Below, piece by piece: positions 1 to 5,072 of a stretch of 5,924 nucleotides of DNA. A model generated the notes under the pieces. The model saw only the letters and a list, made by a program, of their open reading frames with translations. It did no database searches and was not told where the DNA came from. Origin of the DNA: Thermoplasmata archaeon. Its GTDB lineage: Archaea; Thermoplasmatota; Thermoplasmata; Thermoplasmatales; Thermoplasmataceae. The stretch is taken from the NCBI GenBank assembly GCA_021801305.1, contig JAJYYD010000127.1, positions 1-5,924 on the forward strand, given 5' to 3'. Every line of letters begins with the position of its first letter. Positions within the stretch are counted from its first letter, which is position 1. The translations under genes and the position numbers were made by a program.

Positions 1-31
1 TTTTTGAAACCGTTATTAATTCTAACTCCAG

Positions 32-463
32 ATGTACGAAAGACCGCTGGAAAACCATAGTGAAACTCCGTCCGAAAAATTCATCGAACTCATCAAACAG
101 TCCGGGCTTGAAAAGGAGATCAGGAGGGGAATTCCAGTTACACTGTTCCTGCCAAATTGTGACGCATTTTCCATGGCACCTGATGAGGAATTCGGTATTG
201 TTGCAGGAGACCAAGAAAGGCTGAGGAAACTCCTGAAATATCACATGATTCGGGGTGAGATAAGCACCTCGGACATAGCAAATCTCCTGAGGGACAGGAA
301 GTCAGCAAGAGTTCTCACGCTTGAGGGAACACCAATAATAATGAGAAAATCAGGCAAGAACGGAATCAGGATAAATGATGCAAAAATAACAGGATCAGGC
401 ATGAAAGTCCTGAATTTCAACGTTCATGTGATCGACAGGGTTCTGGTACCGGAAAAATTATGA
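32..463 (+). CDS. FAS1 (fasciclin) domain protein, small, without signal peptide
   Basis: A 143-residue protein that is essentially one FAS1 domain. The first conserved block is at residues 36-46 (VTLFLPNCDAF, matching the family pattern T-x-F-x-P-x-x-x-A-F). The central Tyr-His is at 70-71 (KYHMIRGE). The second block is at 128-140 (NFNVHVIDRVLVP, matching the usual N-G-x-x-H-x-I-D-x-V-L-x-P, but with F replacing the usual G). FAS1 domains usually mediate adhesion or protein contact outside the cell. Here there is no signal peptide, membrane helix or lipobox, and the N-terminus is charged, so it is probably cytoplasmic; its role is unknown. The ATG at 32 is favoured because an in-frame TAA lies at 23-25 and the next Met (residue 48) falls inside the domain. 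No Shine-Dalgarno sequence is visible, which suggests a leaderless mRNA, but the promoter lies mostly off the window. The gene converges on the oxidase gene, 15 nt away. The family call is firm; the function is not. Confidence 0.85.
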   Translation: MYERPLENHSETPSEKFIELIKQSGLEKEIRRGIPVTLFLPNCDAFSMAPDEEFGIVAGDQERLRKLLKYHMIRGEISTSDIANLLRDRKSARVLTLEGTPIIMRKSGKNGIRINDAKITGSGMKVLNFNVHVIDRVLVPEKL

Positions 464-464
464 T

Positions 465-495
465 GGGAAAAAAGGGGATCAGTCAAGTTTTTCCC
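465..495. terminator. Candidate bidirectional terminator between converging genes
   Basis: GGGAAAAA at 465-472 and TTTTTCCC at 488-495 form a perfect 8-bp inverted repeat around a 15-nt loop. It starts just after the FAS1 stop codon and ends inside the last codons of the oxidase gene. The + transcript carries U5 (488-492) and the - transcript carries U6 (473-468), with another U5 further on at 458-454. Archaeal RNA polymerase terminates mainly at U-runs, so one element could stop both genes. This is inferred from sequence only. Confidence 0.55.
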
Positions 496-2134
496 TGAGA
501 AGGGAAGTGACGTAACCCTTTATCTGCTCAAACTGTAGCTTAGGAGGCATTGGTGCTTCCTTGGAGCTAACAACCACATCGACAACTGAAGGTTCACCTT
601 TCCTGGAGAGGGCCTCTGCAACTGCCTTATCCAGATCTCCAGGTTTTTCAACCCGTATGGAGTGTATCCCTATGCTCGCAGCTATCTTTGCAAAATCCAG
701 GGGCTGCAGATCCACTCCGTATTCGGGAAATCCCATTACTTCTTCCTCGAACTTTATCATTCCGAGCTTTGAGTTGTTGAAAACAAACAGCTTCACAGGC
801 CTGTTGTATTTTTTTATTGTAACTAGTTCCATCATGGTCATTGCGAAACTTCCGTCACCTATGAGGGCTATGACCTGTTTATCAGATGCATAGGATGCTC
901 CCACAGATCCGGGTATTCCAATGCCCATGCTTCCCAGCCAGGATGAATATGTGAACCTTCTTCCTGCATTTGTCCTGAAATTCCTGACTCCCCACACAGT
1001 AACATTGCCCGTATCCACAATTATGTCTGCGTCCCTGTCAGCATGCCTTGATATTGCTGCTGCAAGCACTTCAGGCTTCATCGGGACCTCATCAGACTTT
1101 TCCGCCTTCTCAAGTGCCTCAATCCATGATTTCTTGGAATCCTGCAGTTCCATGAAGTATTTCTCTGGTTTTTCTGCCACATTAAGCCTTTCCAGGAACT
1201 GTCCTGTGTCGGAGATAACAGGTATGTCGGATCTCCTTCTCTTCCCTATTGAATTCGGGTCTATGTCGACCTGTATGGTCTTGAGATCTTCAGGTATAAA
1301 CTGGATATATGGGTATGATGACCCCATCATTATGAGCAGGTCGGCCTTCTTCATTGCGTCGTACGAAGGCCGGGTCCCCAGGAGGCCCAGGCTTCCCATG
1401 ACCTTCCTGTCAAGATCATCAACAATTCCCTTACCGTTCAATGCATATATGATGGGCGCCCCGATTTTCTCGGAAAGTGCCTCCACAGCCGGACCACAAT
1501 TCCTTGCGCCCTTGCCTATGAGGATCACCGGCCTCTTTGACTGGTTGATGGCATCATTCACCTTTCCAAGGTCAGGATTGAATTTCAGCACGGGATAGAA
1601 ATCGTCCGTGACATTCTCCGGTTCATCTGACTGAAGCCGCAGTACATCAGCCGGGAGGGTAAGGTGTGAAACACCCTTCCTCATGAGTGCCTCCCTGTGT
1701 GCCCTCAGCACAAGGGACTGTGATCTTTCAGGGCTCATGATGGTGGTGCTGTATACGGAAACATCAGCAAAAAGGCTGTCCAGTTTTACTTCCTGGAAAT
1801 AGTCTGTGCCGATGAGATCGGTTTCGACCTGTCCTGTCAGTGCTATGACAGAGGCATGGTCCATCTTTGCATCATAAAGTCCGTTCAGGAGATGTATGGA
1901 TCCCGGTCCGGATGTTCCCATGCATACCGTGACTTTTCCCGTCAGCTTTGACTCAAAAGAAGCGGCAAGTGCAGCCCCCTCTTCATGCCTTACCTGTATG
2001 AACTCTATTTTATCGTCATGCCTTCTTATGGAATCAACAAGAGGATTCAGTGAATCACCAGGAAGTCCGTAAATTCTCCTGATTCCAAGGTCAATTAGTG
2101 TTTCAATAATAACATCCGATACTGTTCTTGACAT
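479..2134 (-). CDS. poxB: Pyruvate oxidase / pyruvate:quinone oxidoreductase-like ThDP-FAD enzyme
   Basis: A 551-residue ThDP enzyme that tracks E. coli PoxB from end to end. The PYR domain (about 1-165) has the catalytic Glu in RHEEGAALAA (E51). The central FAD-type domain (about 185-345) has LIGKGA and IQVDIDPNSIG. The PP domain (about 355-530) has the ThDP/Mg motif GDGSF (426-430) through NN (453-454), so D427 and N454 are the likely metal ligands. Family enzymes decarboxylate pyruvate to acetate, passing electrons through FAD to quinone, or form acetyl phosphate with O2. The PoxB-like stretches YPYIQFIP and PPKLQFEQIKG argue against acetolactate synthase. The protein stops about 20 residues short of E. 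coli PoxB, lacking the C-terminal lipid-binding peptide, so it may be soluble or use another acceptor. The ATG at 2134 is chosen over an in-frame TTG at 2152: it aligns with the PoxB N-terminus, and a TATA box lies 26 nt upstream, so the mRNA is probably leaderless and would not include the TTG. The exact reaction and acceptor are uncertain. Confidence 0.87.
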   Translation of the reverse strand: MSRTVSDVIIETLIDLGIRRIYGLPGDSLNPLVDSIRRHDDKIEFIQVRHEEGAALAASFESKLTGKVTVCMGTSGPGSIHLLNGLYDAKMDHASVIALTGQVETDLIGTDYFQEVKLDSLFADVSVYSTTIMSPERSQSLVLRAHREALMRKGVSHLTLPADVLRLQSDEPENVTDDFYPVLKFNPDLGKVNDAINQSKRPVILIGKGARNCGPAVEALSEKIGAPIIYALNGKGIVDDLDRKVMGSLGLLGTRPSYDAMKKADLLIMMGSSYPYIQFIPEDLKTIQVDIDPNSIGKRRRSDIPVISDTGQFLERLNVAEKPEKYFMELQDSKKSWIEALEKAEKSDEVPMKPEVLAAAISRHADRDADIIVDTGNVTVWGVRNFRTNAGRRFTYSSWLGSMGIGIPGSVGASYASDKQVIALIGDGSFAMTMMELVTIKKYNRPVKLFVFNNSKLGMIKFEEEVMGFPEYGVDLQPLDFAKIAASIGIHSIRVEKPGDLDKAVAEALSRKGEPSVVDVVVSSKEAPMPPKLQFEQIKGYVTSLLREKLD

Positions 2135-2155
2135 GAAATTGCATCTTATCAAGAC

Positions 2156-2165
2156 TTAAAATATT
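2156..2165 (-). promoter_or_regulatory. TATA box of the oxidase gene (leaderless promoter)
   Basis: On the - strand this reads AATATTTTAA, with its core TATTTTAA centred about 26 nt before the ATG at 2134. That is the standard archaeal TATA-to-start-site distance, so transcription should begin at or next to the ATG. A purine-rich GCAAA just upstream could be the TFB recognition element. No Shine-Dalgarno sequence precedes the ATG, which agrees with a leaderless mRNA. Confidence 0.65.
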
Positions 2166-2182
2166 TGCGAACCGGAAAAAAT

Positions 2183-2208
2183 ATCTGAAAATTCTGCAAA
2201 GATCTGAA
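2183..2208. repeat. Three short repeats spaced 9-10 bp in the divergent control region
   Basis: ATCTGAA occurs at 2183-2189 and again at 2202-2208, with the related TTCTGCA between them at 2192-2198. The copies start 9 and 10 bp apart, close to one helical turn, so they would face the same side of the DNA. They lie upstream of the oxidase TATA box and between the two divergent genes. They may be protein binding sites, but the copies are short and chance cannot be excluded. Confidence 0.3.
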
Positions 2209-2209
2209 G

Positions 2210-2228
2210 TCCCTAACAGCAATAGGGA
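2210..2228. promoter_or_regulatory. Operator-like inverted repeat upstream of the MFS gene
   Basis: TCCCTA (2210-2215) and TAGGGA (2223-2228) are perfect inverted half-sites separated by 7 bp, a 19-bp dyad of the size used by dimeric winged-helix or helix-turn-helix regulators. It lies 21 bp before the ATG at 2250, or 42 bp before the alternative ATG at 2271. No regulator gene is present in the window, so the assignment rests on symmetry and position only. Confidence 0.35.
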
Positions 2229-2249
2229 AAGTGAAAACAAACATGTAAT

Positions 2250-3419
2250 ATGAGTTGCTATGGCATGGGAATGCACCGGACTACCTACGAACTCTCTGTA
2301 TCGAAATCCATAAGATCGTTCATATTCACCACACTTGCTGTGTCATCCCCGTTCTATCTTTCAAGCCTCGGCTATAACAGCATAGAGATAGGAATTGCAC
2401 TCTTTGTCAGCATGGTTTCCTCAACCCTGTTCGTGTATCTTTTTCCCGTAATAAAGATAAGAAACAGAACAAGGGCGTTCACCCTTGCCGCACTCCTTTC
2501 TTTTTCACTTGTGCTTCTTATCCTTTACCACGGCATTATATTCTACATTGTGGCCGTTATTGTGGGAGGCATTTCCCTGAGCGGAAGGGATCTTACTGCC
2601 AACCTTGCAATTGAGCAGTATGCCATAAGCCATTACGAAACGGACAGAAGGTCCAAAAACCATGCATTTTCAGTTTACAATTTCTCATCTTACGGTGTTG
2701 GAGCTGCGGCTTCTGCCAGCCTGCTGCTTTACCGGGTACCGGATTACAATCTTCTGTTCTTCATCGACTTCGTAATGGCAGTTGCCCAGTTCATCCCTTA
2801 CGCCATGGTGAAATTCCCTGAAGTTGAGAAAAAGAAGATCAACGTTGTAATGGACCAAAAAACTTCAGGAAATGTAAGATCCATGAAATACCTCTTCTCA
2901 ATGGATGCCCTTGGGGGAGGCCTGGTAAATACCGCAATTCTTTCTCTCTGGTTCAAGTATGTCTACAACATAACACTGTCAGAGGCAGGCATAATTTTCC
3001 TGATCGTGAACATTGTAACGGCTCTTTCCATACTTCTCTCATCAAAGCTGTCAAACAGGATGGGTGTGGTGAGAACAATGGTATATACACACCTGGTCAG
3101 CAATGTGTTCCTCATCCTCATACCGATCTACCACAGCCTTGTCATAAGCGAACTCTTCCTTTTCCTGAGGCAGACAACAAGCCAGATGGATGTACCTGCA
3201 AGGGACAGCTTCACAAACACAATAATACCGGGAGAATACCGCATAAAGGCAAACTCAGTCTTCAACAGTGTCAGGACTGGTTTCCAGGTGCCAGGTCCGC
3301 TCATATCATCCATACTTATAGACGCTATGCCTGCCACTGTATTCTACTCAGCCGGATCAATAAAGATGGCCTATGATCTCCTGTTCTTCAGGAAATACAG
3401 GAATTTCAGAGATGCCTGA
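2250..3419 (+). CDS. MFS (major facilitator superfamily) transporter
   Basis: A 389-residue integral membrane protein with about twelve hydrophobic segments: near 24-41, 45-66, 75-93, 96-112, 139-160, 167-187, 213-238, 243-264, 272-294, 297-307, 343-359 and 361-380. A charged central loop at 188-210 (EVEKKK) joins the two six-helix halves. The second half has a motif-A-like loop between helices 8 and 9 (SSKLSNRMGVVRTM, 264-277) and a conserved stretch, RQTTSQMDVPARDSF (307-321), of a type seen in some prokaryotic MFS exporters. The motif-A position in the first half (FPVIKIRNRTRAF) is degenerate. Substrate and direction cannot be told; efflux is plausible. The start is uncertain: ATG codons also occur at 2265 and 2271. 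A weak TATA-like stretch (CATGTAATAT, 2242-2251) sits about 25 nt before 2271, so a leaderless start there, giving 382 residues beginning MHRTTYEL, is a good alternative. The gene is divergent from the oxidase, and its TGA directly abuts the ABC permease stop codon. Confidence 0.85.
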   Translation: MSCYGMGMHRTTYELSVSKSIRSFIFTTLAVSSPFYLSSLGYNSIEIGIALFVSMVSSTLFVYLFPVIKIRNRTRAFTLAALLSFSLVLLILYHGIIFYIVAVIVGGISLSGRDLTANLAIEQYAISHYETDRRSKNHAFSVYNFSSYGVGAAASASLLLYRVPDYNLLFFIDFVMAVAQFIPYAMVKFPEVEKKKINVVMDQKTSGNVRSMKYLFSMDALGGGLVNTAILSLWFKYVYNITLSEAGIIFLIVNIVTALSILLSSKLSNRMGVVRTMVYTHLVSNVFLILIPIYHSLVISELFLFLRQTTSQMDVPARDSFTNTIIPGEYRIKANSVFNSVRTGFQVPGPLISSILIDAMPATVFYSAGSIKMAYDLLFFRKYRNFRDA

Positions 3420-4142
3420 CTACTTCTCCCTCCATCTTGTGAAGTATTTTGCAAGAGACAGGTACACGACCGTTTCACCAATGAGCACAAAGATCATGGT
3501 ATAGAACTCCGGAGAAAGTCCGAATGTGCCCTGCAGGATTATAGCAGCCGGGGTTGCAGGGGAAATTGCCAGCACATACAGTATGTCTTTCGGAAGGAAA
3601 GTGTATGGGTAGAACGTTGGGGGAAGTATTGTCATTATTATGGACAGTATACCCGTAATGCCCCATACGTTCCTTATATGCTTGATGGCACCGGCTATGA
3701 TGAACGATATTGCCGATGTTGACAGGGTCAGCATCACCAGCACACCTATCATTATGAGAACCCTCACTGGGCTGAAGAGGTGGTACAGAATTGCAAGAAC
3801 TGAATAGAGGGCCAGTCCAGGTACAGTGAAAAGAAGGAAGCTAAGTGTAAGTCCTATCATGTAGTCAATGGATGATATGCTGGTGGCTATGAAGAGATCC
3901 TGGATCTTGGCCTGGAGCCTCAGAAACGCAGCGTCAGAAGCACTTGTCAGGCCGTTTGATGCCACCAGCGTAACGAACCCTCCAACCACTGCGTACTGTA
4001 CCAGTGTTCCGTTGGAAAGCACGTATACAAGGAACAGAAGTGTGAGGGGTGTGGTTATTGATGCTATGACATATGATGGACCCCTGCCTATTACACGAAA
4101 ACCATAGTACCAGGCGAAGTAAAGGGAAAATTTAGGATTCAA
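3420..4142 (-). CDS. ABC-2 type exporter permease
   Basis: A 240-residue membrane protein with about six hydrophobic segments: near 25-43, 48-66, 93-120, 126-151, 158-176 and 214-232. A shorter hydrophobic stretch lies around 185-204. The helix before the third segment (RLQAKIQDLFIATSISSIDY, 75-94) and the ILPPTFYP loop (172-179) are typical of ABC-2 (DrrB-like) permeases, which pair with a separate ATPase to export drugs, lipids or polysaccharides. The partner ATPase is immediately upstream and overlaps by 11 nt. The start codon is TTG (4140-4142). An in-frame TGA lies two codons upstream, no ATG occurs before residue 95, and a strong GGGGAG sits 6 nt before the TTG, so the start is well supported. 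The TAG stop at 3420-3422 abuts the MFS stop codon with no spacer. The exported substrate is unknown. Confidence 0.85.
   Translation of the reverse strand: MNPKFSLYFAWYYGFRVIGRGPSYVIASITTPLTLLFLVYVLSNGTLVQYAVVGGFVTLVASNGLTSASDAAFLRLQAKIQDLFIATSISSIDYMIGLTLSFLLFTVPGLALYSVLAILYHLFSPVRVLIMIGVLVMLTLSTSAISFIIAGAIKHIRNVWGITGILSIIMTILPPTFYPYTFLPKDILYVLAISPATPAAIILQGTFGLSPEFYTMIFVLIGETVVYLSLAKYFTRWREK
3421..3450 (+). terminator. Weak candidate terminator for the MFS gene
   Basis: TACTTC (3421-3426) and GAAGTA (3441-3446) form a perfect 6-bp stem with a 14-nt loop, followed by TTTT (3447-3450) on the + strand. It begins two bases after the MFS stop codon and lies inside the 3' end of the oppositely oriented ABC permease gene. 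The stem is short and the T-run is only four, so this is a weak call. Confidence 0.25.
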
Positions 4143-4971
4143 TGCTCACTCCCCTCAGAATAAATACATCATCCAGTGTCACTTTCTTTACTGTGCATCC
4201 CATGCGGATGTATTCAGATGCATCATCTTCGTCTATGTACTTCACAAAGGTGTTGCTGATCCGTATGGCGCCATCCAGTGGTGTATGGCTCTCAGCCCTG
4301 ACCTTTCCCCTGAATCTTGAAAGAAGATCCTTAACCTCACCCTTTTCAATAACAAGTCCCCCCTCAACCATGAACACCTCCTGCGAAAGCTCCTCCGCCT
4401 CCTCCATGTAATGCGTTGTGACTATGAGGTTGCTCTGCAGTTTCCTGATGGAAGACCACACCTCCATTCTGGAAACTGGGTCCAGTCCGGTTGTGGGTTC
4501 GTCCAGGAAAACCGTATCTGCATTGGAGGCTATTGCCATTGCCACGAAAATCTTCCTCTTCGTGCCCCCAGAAAGCGTGTCAGATGGCTTGTCCTTATAC
4601 TCAAGTATGCCAAGGCTGTCCAGTGCATTCATTGCCTCCCTTCTTGCATCCCTGTACTGGAATTTTCTTGCAAGCAGGTAAAGAGTGACATGTTCCAGGG
4701 GGGTGAGTATGCCGATGGGAGTTGCCTCCTGTGGTATGCTGCACACCTTCTTCCTCACCTCAAGCGTATCTTTCATCACGTCCAGCCCGTCAATGATAAC
4801 CTCGCCTGAAGAAGGTTCAAGCTGGGTTGACAGTATCCTCATGAGAGTTGTCTTTCCAGCCCCGTTTCTGCCTATGACAGAAGTGATTCGCTTTCCAATA
4901 TTGGCATTGATGCCCTTAAGGGCTTCCGTCCCGTCGCTGTACCTCTTCCTTACGTTGTTTATCTGGATCAT
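4132..4971 (-). CDS. ABC-2 type exporter ATP-binding protein
   Basis: A 279-residue ABC ATPase with every catalytic motif intact: Walker A GRNGAGKTT (34-42), Q-loop Gln81 (IPQE), signature LSGGTKRK (133-140), Walker B TVFLDEPT (153-160) with catalytic Glu158, D-loop LDP (163-165) and switch His187 (VTTH). The nucleotide-binding domain ends near residue 215. A C-terminal extension of about 60 residues ends in KVTLDDVFILRG, like the DrrA/NatA type tails of ABC-2 exporters. It should work in the cytoplasm as a dimer bound to the permease encoded next, hydrolysing ATP to drive export. The ATG at 4971 has a GGGAGG Shine-Dalgarno sequence and a consensus TATA box upstream, so this is the first gene of a two-gene operon. 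The TAA stop lies within the permease coding region (11-nt overlap). The substrate is unknown; drug, lipid or toxic compound export are all possible. Confidence 0.93.
   Translation of the reverse strand: MIQINNVRKRYSDGTEALKGINANIGKRITSVIGRNGAGKTTLMRILSTQLEPSSGEVIIDGLDVMKDTLEVRKKVCSIPQEATPIGILTPLEHVTLYLLARKFQYRDARREAMNALDSLGILEYKDKPSDTLSGGTKRKIFVAMAIASNADTVFLDEPTTGLDPVSRMEVWSSIRKLQSNLIVTTHYMEEAEELSQEVFMVEGGLVIEKGEVKDLLSRFRGKVRAESHTPLDGAIRISNTFVKYIDEDDASEYIRMGCTVKKVTLDDVFILRGVSIES
4146..4156 (-). promoter_or_regulatory. Ribosome binding site that fixes the TTG start of the permease
   Basis: On the - strand the ATPase 3' end reads GAGGGGAGTGA, followed by GCA and the TTG start. The GGAG core (4152-4149) ends 6 nt before the start, an ideal archaeal Shine-Dalgarno spacing. 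It lies inside the ATPase coding sequence, which fits translational coupling of the two operon genes. Confidence 0.65.
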
Positions 4972-4981
4972 GTGAAGCCTT

Positions 4982-4987
4982 CCTCCC
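4982..4987 (-). promoter_or_regulatory. Shine-Dalgarno sequence of the ABC ATPase
   Basis: On the - strand this reads GGGAGG and continues into AAGG, ending 10 nt before the ATG at 4971. The spacing is slightly long but the match to the 16S rRNA 3' end is good. Together with the TATA box it implies a 5' leader of only about 19-20 nt. Confidence 0.6.
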
Positions 4988-5012
4988 GGAATTCAACCCA
5001 ATTTGCAGTCTG

Positions 5013-5020
5013 TATATAAA
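5013..5020 (-). promoter_or_regulatory. Consensus TATA box of the ABC exporter operon
   Basis: The - strand reads TTTATATA, a textbook archaeal TATA element, in the 101-bp gap between the DHA2 gene and the ATPase. Its centre predicts a transcription start near 4990, giving a short leader that contains the Shine-Dalgarno sequence. The exporter operon therefore probably has its own promoter rather than depending on read-through from the DHA2 gene. Confidence 0.7.
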
Positions 5021-5072
5021 TAATCCATTTCAAATTCAATAGAGACAGCATCAGGTTTCTCCTGTTTCGAGA

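Noticed and set aside
13..20. TTATTAAT as the TATA box of the FAS1 gene
   Set aside because: Its centre is only about 15 nt from the ATG at 32, which would put the transcription start inside the gene; the real promoter probably lies at or beyond the window edge.
921..1598. Long open frame on the + strand opposite the oxidase (225 codons)
   Set aside because: It lies entirely antisense to a well-conserved ThDP enzyme, has no recognisable domain, and its serine- and proline-rich translation is what the opposite strand of such a gene yields. The same applies to 561-893.
479..2134. Acetolactate synthase large subunit (IlvB) as the identity of the ThDP enzyme
   Set aside because: The overall fold is shared, but the central and C-terminal segments (GSSYPYIQFIP, DIDPNSIG, PPKLQFEQIKG) match PoxB, and no IlvN-like small-subunit gene is adjacent.
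2135..2152. TTG at 2152 as the oxidase start
   Set aside because: It is too close to the TATA box to be transcribed, and the added residues MIRCNF have no counterpart in PoxB proteins.
4411..4809. Open frames on the + strand opposite the ABC ATPase (4142-4411, 4411-4809, 4418-4681, 4491-4688, 4685-4975)
   Set aside because: All are antisense to an ATPase with intact motifs, overlap one another in different frames and match no family.
5042..5068. Hairpin GAGACAG/CTGTTTC after the DHA2 gene as a terminator
   Set aside because: On the transcribed (-) strand the stem has an A-C mismatch, the loop is 13 nt, and no T-run follows.
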